Assembly: GCA_015680685.1 (NCBI GenBank)
Contig: MNCI01014254.1
Coordinates: 99,080-163,079, forward strand
Length of the DNA stretch: 64,000 bases
Direction of reading: 5' to 3'
Origin: Gnetum montanum
Taxonomy: Eukaryota; Streptophyta; Gnetopsida; Gnetales; Gnetaceae
How positions within the stretch are numbered: position 1 is the first letter of the stretch; the number at the start of each line of letters is the position of its first letter. The notes under the pieces were generated by a model. It had not been told where the DNA came from and ran no database searches. It saw only the letters and a list, made by a program, of their open reading frames with translations. The translations under genes and the position numbers were made by a program. This document shows positions 11,284-20,926 of the stretch, one piece after another.

Positions 11284-12033
11284 CTGTTACACAATTAAGC
11301 ATGTCAGCAAGGGGTAAAGTGGACTATGATAAGGCACATGTAGAACCCAACTCACTACTGTTTAGCTATGTTCTTTCTTCTTGCTAAGAAAAGACGACCA
11401 TGGTAGCCATGGTAGAGGGCCCTGCCAAATCCATGCAAGTCCCTTCCTCATGCACTGGTGCCTTTCCTTTCAGAAGACCAACGTCTTTTTTATTTTGGAA
11501 GGGAACCTCTTCATTGGTAGGAAGAGGCTCCCTAATGACAAGAGCCCCTGCCCTAGAGCTAGGAGCTCCATTATTCCTGACTAGGGCCCTTTCCTATGAA
11601 ACTAGGACCTCCGTGTATTGATTTGTTGCCCTCGTCCTAAGGGCCAACACTTCCTCATTGCCTTCTTCTTCATCTTCTTCTTCCTCTAATAAGCAAAAAA
11701 GGCATGTTTGCATCGATTCAAAACAAGCTGGTTCAAAACAGGTGCTACGCTATGCCACACTACCTAGCACAACATGGCATAGCAAACTATAATGAAATAA
11801 GCATTATACAAAAAATGCTTACCAATGGGGGGTTGTGTCCATCGCAGCTTGAGCCGCAGTCTTCATTGCTCCTCTTCACGAGAGCTTTCCTTAGCTAGGA
11901 GAGGTCTCTTCCTTTGCAGCTCTATGGGCATAGTCTCAGTTATGAGACATTCACCCTATATCACGCTACTGGCTATAATAGGAGGTGTCTCTCCTACACT
12001 GTCTTGGCTGCAAGCGTTATGAACTGCCAGACC

Positions 12034-12743
12034 TTTAGTTGTTACAGACAACAACTCCTCGACCATTTTTGGAGGATCCTGGGCCTGCATAGTTTGGAGG
12101 ACCTACCGAGTCCATGGCTTGGGAATCTAGTCATGGTCTAGCATGAACTAGACTACATCGTCTTGGACCACTAGGAACTCCACGAAGCGCATTAAACAAC
12201 CTATGTAGAAGGCATAGTGTATGTTAGAGCCAGACTCTGTTTGCTCACGGAGTCCCAAAATCTCAGCCTGCAAACCACTACATAGGAATTCGACCCAGTT
12301 GTAATGGCCCCCCTCCTCCATGAATTCACACATTACCTAGGCCTGCTCAAGCCTCAGGACCTTCCCTTGGGTGAGCAGTTGAGGAAATGCATAGGCATGA
12401 AAGATCAGGTATATCCCCATGGCAGGGCCATCCTTAAGCTTTTCCATGGGGAACCCTTTTCACTCCTTGGAAAGACTCAACCACTCCTCGATATGATACT
12501 TTTGCAGGGTCAACTCTTGTTTGCCCTTTGACGCTACAAGGGCTTCATCGGAAGGAATGCCAAATAGATCCACAAATAGCTGGTCATCGATGTTGATGAC
12601 CACCTGCAGGTCCCGCATGTACGTATGAAAATGACCCACCTTCCCAGAGAAGGAGTTGACCAAGGAAAGCATCTCAGTAGTAGAGATACCTGGATTAGGA
12701 GCCATGAACAGATCCATAAGCCCTTCCTTTCAGATTTTCTCAA
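12034..12743 (-). pseudogene. Antisense cassette: large unrecognised coding remnant
   Basis: On the minus strand three open stretches follow each other in or near one frame (12717-12460, then about 12440-12335, then 12333-12148), interrupted by single stops. The first is rich in hydrophobic and acidic residues (N-I-D-D-Q-L-F-V-D-L-F-G-I-P) and recalls the helical N-terminal regions of plant transposon-associated proteins, but I cannot assign a family. Most of the interrupting codons are TAG or TGA and could be decayed CAG, CGA or TGG. Confidence 0.35.
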
Positions 12744-12826
12744 GAAAAGAATCCATGGCCCCTCATTCTAACCAGCTCTGGCTCATCCCTACTTCACCGT
12801 ATTTGAAGTAGATGTTTGCTCCTTAC

Positions 12827-12868
12827 CTCTTGGCAGTTACCACCATCACCTCACGAGGATTCTTCACC
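12827..12868 (-). pseudogene. Antisense cassette: short exon
   Basis: 42 bp bounded by the acceptor-like 'ttgttgcaag' and donor 'AGAG/GTAAGG'. The open frame reads K-N-P-R-E-V-M-V-V-T-A-K-R. Called only because both splice signals are present. Confidence 0.3.
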
Positions 12869-12954
12869 CTTGCAACAATTTTCACAAAACAAACTTAGCC
12901 TAACAATGTAGAGAATGCAAAGATTATGAAAACAATTGAGCATGTGGCACCTAC

Positions 12955-13261
12955 CTTTTGACCCACCAGGTCTATACAATAATGGGAATAGCGAGAGTTT
13001 AACTACCAGAATGGCTTCAAGTGTGACCTGTTTGAAAGGTTCTCTCCATTCCTTGTCTAGCCAGCCCTTCATCCTAAACTGATTGTAGAAAGTGGTGAGT
13101 GTATGTGGGTAAGTATGGTATTCTCCCTCACATTGATCAATCACGCCCGCCCACAGGCTCTTGGCAGAAGCAAACTCCCATAGGGCTAGCTGTGTCGTAG
13201 CCAGTAGATTCGGTTGATCGTGAATCCCATCATAATCAACGTAGGACTTGGTGACAAACAC
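12955..13261 (-). pseudogene. Antisense cassette: unrecognised exon
   Basis: Open for about 100 residues on the minus strand. It has two segments with many aromatics (A-L-W-E-F-A-S-A-K-S-L-W and G-W-L-D-K-E-W-R-E-P-F) and ends with G-G-S-K directly at a donor 'AAAAG/GTAGGT' (12954-12949). No stop occurs in this stretch. I do not recognise a family. It could belong to the same gene as the HAD-like exon, or to a second captured gene. Confidence 0.4.
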
Positions 13262-13389
13262 ACACTATTAGCATTCAGCCAAGTATAGTCGGCATCACAT
13301 AGCTAGGTATAGCCGGTTGATCGTGAATCCTGTCATCATCAATGTAAGACTTGGTGACAAACACACACTATTAGCATTCAGCCAGGTAT
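13212..13389. repeat. Local direct duplication, 75-bp units with 103-bp period
   Basis: Units at 13212-13286 and 13315-13389 share 'ggttgatcgtgaatcc' through 'gcattcagccaagtat' with few differences. The duplication spans the junction between the HAD-like fragment and the next exon-like stretch and puts stops between them. Confidence 0.8.
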
Positions 13390-13599
13390 ATGTCGGATGC
13401 TTGTGTCTTGTCTAAGGAAGACCAAACAATCACACTAAAGTGGTTGAGAAGGAATTGCAAGAAGTCTCGTGCCCCTTCCCTATACCAAACCACTTGATCT
13501 CCCACACATATCGGGGGAGGAGTGTTGGCCATAGGTCTACTCACATGGCACAAGACCCCTCCAAGGTCCAAAACGATCAGCCTAGACCTTGGCCCTACC
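13371..13599 (-). pseudogene. Antisense cassette: HAD/FCP1-like phosphatase fragment
   Basis: After an acceptor-like 'gcattgtgtag' the minus strand reads a stretch of about 75 residues. The block S-R-L-I-V-L-D-L-G-G-V-L recalls motif I of plant NLI/FCP1-type HAD phosphatases (hydrophobic strand, D-L-x-G-x-L). About 35 residues later Y-R-E-G-A-R-D-F-L-Q-F-L-L and F-S-V-I-V-W-S-S recall the 'RPG-x-x-x-F-L' helix and motif II. The second catalytic Asp of DxDx(T/V) is not present, and the remainder of the fold (motif III, K and DD) is not seen. It is a fragment, and the match is by eye only. Confidence 0.5.
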
Positions 13600-14113
13600 C
13601 TACACAATGCAATCAAAAAATGTTGGCATCACACTTGAATGCAATACATACACAATATAGCAGTGCCTAGAAGTCCATAAATATATCATAGCATAACCCT
13701 CTTCCCATACATAGCATAGCAAAGGTGTGAGAGCCTAGCATAGAGAAAACATGCAAATAGCTCAGCATAGCAGTAAAACGATTGGCGACATGCCCAAACA
13801 AAACATGCGTCATGATGCCACGTCGCACATGACCAAACCCTTCCAAGGGTTTTATGTTATGACATGCCAAGGTCAAATAACTTAATCTACCCTAGCCCTG
13901 TAGGCATGATAACTACAGCGGTAGCAGTCCCAGTAGCCTTACAAAGAAACCTTTGCACATTGGCCACAACTAAAAAAGAGGCCACGACGATGCAAAGGCT
14001 AAAACAACACGGCCACAAAAAACACAGATAGCAAAACAAATAGGCTATAAATCTAGAGTAGAAAATAACAAAAGGTGCAAAATGAAAAGAGCGAAGGAGG
14101 CACGGAAACTTAC

Positions 14114-14222
14114 TGGGTCAATGATGTGCTCTCTCGCACCAGAACGTGCACTTGTCGAAGGAACTTAGGGCCTTTTTCACCTCCTCAATCTTCACAAGTA
14201 CCAAATGAGTCTTAGGAGCCAT
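14114..14222 (-). pseudogene. Antisense cassette exon 1
   Basis: The ATG at 14222 lies in the context 'ggccATGGCT'. The reading frame gives about 34 residues, rich in Lys/Glu at first and ending with aromatic and Cys residues (F-D-K-C-T-F-W-C). A TGA falls just before a donor 'CCCA/GTAAGT' (14113-14108), so the frame is broken or the stop is a later change. No family recognised. Confidence 0.4.
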
Positions 14223-14373
14223 GGCCCTCCTTGCAAATTTATGATCTTCACTATAGAAATTTGTCTTACTAGTCGAGCAACACAACTACTTCGCGCTTCG
14301 AAATCACCGTATGCTCCGATGAGGGTTTTGCGCTCTTATGGTGGAAACAGTGAAATTACCCAAGTTTAACCCC

Positions 14374-14381
14374 TATTTATA
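14374..14381 (-). promoter_or_regulatory. TATA box of the antisense cassette
   Basis: On the minus strand the sequence reads 'ggctataaataggg', a full TATA consensus. The first ATG on that strand lies about 152 bp downstream, after a leader containing 'aaaccctcatcg'. This is the layout of an ordinary plant RNA polymerase II promoter. Confidence 0.55.
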
Positions 14382-15010
14382 GCCACAAGGGCAGTATGGG
14401 GAAACTTACCACTTTCTCTCTCTGATTAATGCAGAGTGCACCATGCAGTGTAGCATGCTTGCCATGACATCATAACACTATTAGCATTTAAGCCTTGACA
14501 TGCTTGAAGCCAACTACTTTCCTTCCCGAAGACAAAGAAAAAATATAATAATATTTGTTTTCAATTAAGGGTCCGAAAAGACCTTAAACTAATGAGCCTA
14601 GCATAGTTGCATTTCTCAGGGTCTAAAAAGACCCTAAAATAGTAGTTTTGACCTGTTACGTTTGCAGTCCGCGATGACGTTAAACTAATCATATCCTTAC
14701 ACTAGAAGTAGCCTCATCTTCTTCCACATAGGCAGTATCACATTTCATAGTGGTTGCATGATTCCATTTTTGCACTAGCAGTTCGATACTCCTTGTACTT
14801 GTAATTTCTTTTTTATTATTATTATTTTGCATATCAAGAGTTTGCATGTTGCAATATGGCAGTTTGAGATGACACTAAACTAGCAGTTTGGCATTCATGT
14901 ATCGATATTCACACTTTCCATTAGCAATTCTATACTCTTGCACCTTGGCGGTCCACCAAGACCTTAAACTAGCAAACTTTCAATCTTCACATCGTCCCAC
15001 TTAGTAAATT
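14382..15010. other. Right border of the antisense cassette
   Basis: Upstream sequence of the antisense promoter, then several copies of a motif ending 'ttaaactagca' (for example 14580, 14625, 14670, 14870, 14955). It resembles the post-integrase repeats at 1850 and 17955 and the left border at 9710. No coding sequence seen. Confidence 0.5.
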
Positions 15011-15249
15011 GCATCTCGGTGTTGCTTTACAGATTTGTGTTCTACACAATCTCTAATGATCCTTACCCAGGATTTCATCTTATGATGATAGGTCAAGCAA
15101 GAGATGGGAATCCATGGTGCCCTTTCCATGCCTTTAATGTTACCAAGGCCACAGGGCAAGCTCACGAGACAGTTGGACCTCGACATGATCGATTGGGGAT
15201 CGACTACGATTAACACTATAGCAACCTTAGAAGCATCCCCAGATTGGCC

Positions 15250-15860
15250 TAGGCACCTAGTCCAAGCCCTAGATTTAGAGGTTAGGGATGTAACCGAGGA
15301 TCCTCTTGTCAAGATACCTATGAACACATCAAAGGGAGAGGTAAAGACGTTAAGACTTAGCTCCCTCCTAGACACACAAACACATGAAGGCATAGTTAAA
15401 ACTTTGTAGGATCACATCAATGTCTTTGCATGGTCGTATAGCGACATGTTGGGTCTGGACCCACGGTTGATTCAACATACCATCATCCTAGACCCACATG
15501 TAAAGGTAGTAAAAAAAAGGCTTATAAAATTAAGCTAGAAATCGCACTAGCCATGAGGGATGAAATCACTAAGTTATACTAAGCAGGTTTCATTTGTGCG
15601 GTCGACTATTCAGAGCGGGTGTCCAACATAGTTGTAGTTTTGAAGAAAATACGAGGGATACGAATCTGTATAGACTTTGAATGGACAACCCAGTGTCAAC
15701 AAACCTTCGACGACCTGAGGAAGGATCTCTCGTACCTCCCAATAGTGCACCCACCAAAAAGGGACAATCCTTTCTTCATATACCTTGCCACCTTTGATAC
15801 ATCCATAGCAGCACTACTATGTCAGAAGTGGGACGATGGTTCTGGAAAATACCAGTGTAT
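15250..15860 (+). pseudogene. Reverse transcriptase, N-part and thumb only (palm deleted), element B
   Basis: Reverse transcriptase copies element RNA into DNA. The N-terminal blocks are clear: H-I-N-V-F-A-W-S-Y-S-D-M followed by G-L-D-P (15413-15463), A-G-F-I-C-A-V-D-Y (15583-15610), V-S-N-I-V-V-V-L-K-K and I-C-I-D-F (15664-15678). The next residues, E-W-T-T-Q-C-Q-Q-T-F-D-D-L, belong to the far end of RT, where the thumb meets RNase H. The whole palm with the Y-x-D-D active site, normally about 200 residues, is missing at 15678/15679 without breaking the frame. A TAG at 15407-15409 and a frame shift near 15500-15540 also occur. Confidence 0.85.
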
Positions 15861-16125
15861 TACCTGAGCCATGCACTAGTACCATGTGAGGTGAAGTACA
15901 AAAAAGTGGAGAGGAATTTCCTAGCCTTAGTATTTGCACTAGAAAAGTGGTGGCATTACCTATTTTGTAGCATAACCAACATCATTTGCAAAAGCAACAT
16001 ACTTTGGGCTATCACTAGCAACCTATACGAAAGTAGCAGGATAGCCCAATGGAAGGCAATAACCATGGAGTTCGACCTATGCTATGTAAGTCAATCGTTG
16101 ACAAAGGGTCAAGCCATAGCAACCC
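15679..16125 (+). pseudogene. First (RT-linked) RNase H domain, element B
   Basis: Blocks P-F-F-I-Y-L-A-T-F-D (15769-15800), Y-L-S-H-A-L-V-P-C-E and K-K-V-E-R-N-F-L-A-L-V-F-A-L (15860-15945) match the gypsy RNase H. A frame shift lies near 15855, where the frame of 15619 stops and the frame of 15819 takes over. The domain degrades the RNA strand of the hybrid in the family. Confidence 0.8.
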
Positions 16126-16173
16126 AACTTACGGCCTCGCTAGTCGATGACCAGGCTACCATAGACCCAGAAT

Positions 16174-16801
16174 TCCTGGACGAATACATTAGCAATGTTG
16201 CCATCTTCCCATCGCATTTTGAGGCTACCTTACATTTCAACGGCACCTCAACCACCCGAGGAGGTACCACCGCTACCACGATCACATTCCCCTTTGGGGA
16301 AATGTACCCATCCACTTACCATTTTGCATTCCCTTGTACCAACAACATGGTAGAATACGAGGGGCTACTCAGAGGCCTCTTAATTGCTTAAGCATTGCGT
16401 ATACACATCTGGCAATTCGAGAAGATTCACAACTAGTCATGAATCAAGTCACCAAAGTCTACGCCTGCAAGGCTACGCACCTACAATCCTACTGCGACAC
16501 AAAAATCCTACTCAAGCAATTCGAAACCATTGATGTGAAACACATGCCATGTAACGAGAACACCATAGCAGATGCCTTAGCTACCCTTGCGTTAAACATC
16601 CCATCACATTCTTTGGAAAACCTACCAACCGCAATCACAGAATATGTAGAGTGTATCACTCAAGTGGAACACGTGGACTCTGTCAGTGCTGTGGATACCC
16701 TGGAATGGTATGATAACATTAAAGCTTATCTACAGCATGGCGAAACCCCAGGTGGATTGAGATCGGCCCAGAGAGATGTAATCTGTAAGCATGCTTGGTA
16801 A
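16174..16801 (+). pseudogene. Second (archaeal-type) RNase H domain and linker, element B
   Basis: Same domain as at 61-520. H-F-N-G-T-S-T and C-T-N-N-M-V-E-Y-E-G-L are in one frame to 16391. After a one-base deletion near 16402 relative to element A, the frame changes and continues R-E-D-S-Q-L-V-M-N-Q and I-A-D-A-L-A-T-L-A, to a TAA at 16799-16801. Having both this and the RT-linked RNase H is the mark of the Tat/Ogre clade. Confidence 0.8.
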
Positions 16802-16844
16802 TACGTGCTCATGGGAAATGATGTCCTATACCAGTGATCCTATG

Positions 16845-17946
16845 ATGGGATATTGCTGGCATGTGTGGGTGACAAGCAGGCACAAAAGGTAGTTAATGAG
16901 GTTCATGAAGGGCTGTGTGGTTGACACATAGCACCCAGGGCTATGGTGGTGAAAATCAGACACCTAGGATACTATTGGCCCTACATGGAACGTGGCTACT
17001 TGTCGAAAGTCAAGACGTGCGACACATGCTAGAGATATGCAAATCTCCTACACATAGCACCTAAAGACCTGCACCTAATGCAAATCATGTGGCACTTCCA
17101 ACAATGGGGACTAGACCTCATAGGGCTTATCATGCCTAAGTCCTCCACAAGGCATAGCTTCATTATCACTACCATAGAATATTTTACCAAGTGGGTGGAG
17201 GCTATTCCTCTGAGGAAAATGACATCCCAGCAAATTTGCCATTTTATCCTTGGTAACATAGTAACTAGGTTTGGGCTTCCGATGACTATTGTGACCGACA
17301 ATGGCCCACAGTTCAGCAGTATGGAAACCCGAACCTTCTGTAGCAAGCTAGGAATTAAATAATCATTTTCTTCCCCTTATTATCTGTAGGCAAATGGGTA
17401 GGTAGAGGCTACAAATAATTCTATCATCAACTTGCTAAAGTGGGTGCTTAACAACAGCAAGAGACGGTGGCACGAGTAGATACTCTACGTCCTCTAGGCC
17501 TACCGAACGATGTGCCAAACTACAACAAGTAAGACCCCTTACAGTCTTGTTTACAGATCTGAAGCTGTATTGCCTCTTGAGTTGTAGGTACCCTCACTTT
17601 GGATGATCCTATTTGATGTCGTGAACAAAGCCCAAAACAACGAGTTGCAAATCATTGACCTTGACTCGGTGGAGCAAGAACACGTGCAGATGCTGAGACG
17701 AATCAAGCACTACCAAAATAAACAACAGTAGAAGCATCATGCAAACCCACATCAATGACTAGTGCAGAAAGGGGACCTCTTCCTCAGGGCTGTTTGTGAG
17801 CACGTGAGCAAATTCTTAGCCAACTAGGAAGGTCCTTACGCAGTCACTAAAGACTTCAAAAATGGAGCCTTCAAAATGGCGAACATGGATGACAATGAGT
17901 TCGCCAACCCAGTGAACCTCACATACCTCAAGCTATACTACGCTTG
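16845..17946 (+). pseudogene. Integrase, element B (broken)
   Basis: Collinear with 735-1840. The first zinc-pair histidine block is partly lost (G-L-C-G then TGA). C-D-T-C is followed by TAG (17030-17032). The core keeps G-L-D-L-I-G-L (near 17110), T-D-N-G-P-Q-F-S-S (17299-17325) and V-E-A-T-N (17403-17417), so all three acidic residues are readable. Stops at 16799, 17030 and 17399 inactivate it. No chromodomain is seen at the C end. Confidence 0.85.
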
Positions 17947-17954
17947 AAGTGCAA

Positions 17955-18250
17955 TGGCAACAACAAGCACCATCTGCTACAATGATAAACGGGTAGTCGG
18001 ACCAGGTAGCATCCGCAATGACGATAAACTAGTAGCATCGAGTAGTGTCCACCATGGCGTTAAACTGGCGGCAACCCTCCGCTATGATGTAAAATTGGCA
18101 CTGTTAGTGCACTATGACTATAAACTAGCATTACACGTCTACTACGATGATAAACTAGCATGTACGATTTGTTGGGACCTTAAACTAGCACGGTGGTCCA
18201 CTGGGACATTAAACCAGCACACGGTCTACCAAGACCTTAAAATGGGTTTG
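17955..18250 (+). repeat. Degenerate tandem repeats after integrase, element B
   Basis: Units of about 35-40 bp ending 'taaactagca', homologous to 1850-2130. The order of units is the same in both copies, so the array predates the A/B split. Confidence 0.8.
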
Positions 18251-19216
18251 CATTGCATCCCTAGCATGCACCAGCACCAGATACACACTGAACAAGTGGG
18301 TGCAATGCTAATGAGTGGATGGGACACCATCGCTCTGGAATGCCATTCACAAGGCACTGAAAATATAGTCCGGAACATGTGCGACGTCACCACCCTTGGC
18401 ATCATGCTAATTCTCTGAAGACACCGTATGGTGTCACACTAACCCTCCGAACCTACCGTCGTCATGGCCAATTGTCCTAACAGTAGTTCTTAGGTTAGTT
18501 CCAGCATCTAGAGTTCCGACAGTATTGTGGCCTAGCCACAATATTGTTGCTCCAGTTTCCTACCAACACCTGGGCTTGCACGACGTTAGCTATATGGCAA
18601 CTGATCCCATGGCTAAACCAGGGATGCAAACCCCTAGCAGGGATTCCAGGGCATCTACACCTAGCTCCTCTGTGCTGGCATTGTCGGGGCCGCTGCTGGC
18701 CTCCCTGCTTTGAGCATCTCACACTAGCAATGGTTCCCAAGAGTAACAACAATTCCAACAGCCAGCAAGGCCTTGTCCCTACAAACACCTCTTGCTACAG
18801 CAACAAATGATACAACATTGCGAAGTGAGTGCATTGACTAGCTCAGCTGCTTCAGAGTGCAGACTCCAGTACATGGGTAACACAACTTGCCATATGGAAG
18901 GTGTCTGTAGGCAAGTCAAAACCCTTCATGGATGTAATGCAACTCATCCTATGGAGGGAGCACCTATCCTACAAGAGGTTGAAGAATAATGCTAGCCAAA
19001 GATGAAAACGCAAACAAGCCCCTCAGAGAACTCTAATGAGGGACTCGGCTAAACATCATCTTTGCTCTCTACCTTAAACTCTATAAAACCAATGTAACAC
19101 TCTCAAGTGTGGCCAAGAGATGTCTTAGCACTCACCAAGTGTCAACCTTAGCATTTTTCCTGCTATGTTGTTTCGTATTCTTTGTCGATGTCGATCAAGC
19201 CTGTTCTCCAGACGTT
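18251..19216 (+). other. 3' untranslated region, element B
   Basis: Collinear with 2131-3107. No conserved reading frame; includes 'ttgtccctacaaacacctct' and short inverted repeats. I see no gene. Confidence 0.65.
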
Positions 19217-19232
19217 GACAAAGAGGGGCCAA
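19217..19232 (+). other. Polypurine tract, element B
   Basis: 'acaaagaggggccaa' immediately before the LTR TG. It is a better purine run than its counterpart at 3108. Confidence 0.75.
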
Positions 19233-20926
19233 TGAAACACCCTAAATAATGCAGGGTCATCCTTGCTTCACCAGGCTCCTACAGCCCACGCAACACTACG
19301 GTAGTTCATCTAGAGGAGAACATTCTGAGTTTAGGCTAGCCAATTCAAAAAAGTTTCTACTTTGAGCATGGACAGGTTCTGTGCCATCCTGCATGTCCAC
19401 CAAGGCATCCTAACCAGTTGACAGCCTGCTCAGAAATGGTGTGCAAAATTGGCAACAACACTCTGGATGAGAAAAAAATAGTTTAGCAAGTTTTCTAAGT
19501 CATGAAGCCTACTACACTATGCTACGCTATGTAGCGTAGCAAGCTTCAAAAGATGATGGCAGAACGAAGTGCTACACTACACTACGCCGCGCAGCATAGC
19601 ATGGTAACGACTTCACTACTGACTCCCCTCACCCAATTTCAAGTTATGAAATGATGTCCCTTTCTGTTAGGAAGCGGCGGACCATGTTTCCTACTATGCT
19701 ATGCTGAGCTACATGGCACAACAATCCTACAGAAGAGACAGAAGATAGTTTGAAAGTCAAAGTCAATGGAGTTCGCAAGACTTGCATCGCAGGAGACAAG
19801 GTTTGTAAATCAGCAAAGCTTTCGTGATTAAGGCTAGTTGCTATGCTACGCTACCCTACGTAGCATATCATAGTGTAGCAAGCATGTGACATATAGTAGA
19901 ACGCACGACCAAGTGCTACACTACACCAAGCATGCTACGTCATAAAGCACATCGAGGCATGCAGGTGGTTGTGCGACAACAATGCACTCCACCTAATTGG
20001 ACCATTAGCACACATCTCTAGACACTGAAGATGCAATTACGGCATAGTAGGATTGCAATTATTGCATACAGGTTCACATCGCAATGGTCTTGTAGGTCCA
20101 ACGGTCACAAACGACACGAGTGGCACCAGCAAGACAATGAAAACCCAAGGCACATAGCATTCAAACCACCCTGTTCTCACACCCTCGGTCTCATAAATAC
20201 CTTAGAAAAGAACATGCAAAGGGGTCCAAAATTTTCAAAATTTGGAAATTTCAAAAGAGTTCACATCTTTCTTGAAGAATTCAACTTCTAAGGGGTGGGA
20301 ACTTTGGAATTCTGAAACAAAGACTTCTCCTCTCTCCAACATTGTAACATCAAAGTCATCTATTTAACATTGTAAATAGTGAGTCTCTCTCAGCTGGTGT
20401 GGGGTCCCATATCCATTCTACCACCTTGGTAGAACCCCATATTGTTTGTACCCAAGTCCACGTCCAAGTGCATAGCTCTTTTTGCTCAACATGCCTTGGT
20501 TACTCTCGGGATTTCTACACTTCGTCACGTTGTGCAACCGATTGTATCCACCCTGATCGAGAGAGTTTGTAGCTTCGAAGCGGTGCATGTTTCCAACTAC
20601 ACTTTAGTTTATTTCTGGCTTATTGTCTCATGTTGCATCATTTTCTATTTTATTCACCTTTAAGCATTACTTCGTATTACTATCGCATTTTTACAGTTTC
20701 TCTCTTATTTTGTTTTACTTTTAAGCATTATCTTGCATTCTGAATTATTTACATTGCAAAAGGCTATATTGATGCTGATGTAAGTCCCTATCTGATTGAC
20801 TAGACTGTTCAGGGCACCTTGTGTCTACACACACCTAGCATAGCCCTCCTACGGATATGGGGTTGGAACTGTCACACCCGCCGACCCTCTAGTGTTTTCC
20901 AGCCGTCGACATTTTTGGTCTCTACA
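19233..20926 (+). mobile_element. 3' LTR of element B
   Basis: 1694 bp, TGAAACACCC...TCTCTACA. TATA-like 'cataaata' at 20192-20199. Its right edge meets copia RNase H sequence, with the presumed target bases cctat at 20927-20931. The same length as the solo LTR supports the boundary. Confidence 0.9.

Larger units (their letters stand above)
10007..14381 (-). pseudogene. Antisense multi-exon gene-like cassette inside element B
   Basis: A block read on the minus strand, opposite to the element. It has a TATA box (14374-14381), an ATG in good context 152 bp downstream (14222), and several exon-like open stretches bounded by consensus splice signals: donors near 14113, 12954, 12826, 11148 and 10222, acceptors near 13600, 12869, 11284, 11033 and 10147. 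It includes a HAD/FCP1-like fragment, a long coiled coil and an acidic last exon. Several exons carry stops or frame shifts, so it is not functional as it stands. I do not recognise one single parent gene; it may be a fusion of captured fragments or a lineage-specific antisense gene. Introns would survive element replication because they are antisense to the genomic RNA. Confidence 0.55.
3123..20926 (+). mobile_element. Tat-like Ty3/gypsy element B, full length with antisense cassette
   Basis: LTR to LTR about 17.8 kb. Order: LTR, primer site, repeat-bearing leader, gag, protease, antisense gene-like cassette (about 9.7-15.0 kb), RT N-part, RNase H, second RNase H, integrase, 3' repeats, polypurine tract, LTR. 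Without the cassette it would be about 12.5 kb, usual for this clade. Its 3' LTR abuts copia coding sequence at 20927. The base pairs there, cctat, should be the TSD, but the left TSD lies outside the window because element A sits to the left in tandem. All proteins are broken, and the RT palm is missing. Confidence 0.85.

Noticed and set aside
10007-14381. Cassette as an independent DNA transposon
   Set aside because: No terminal inverted repeats or flanking duplication found at its borders, and no transposase motif seen. Left open, but not called.
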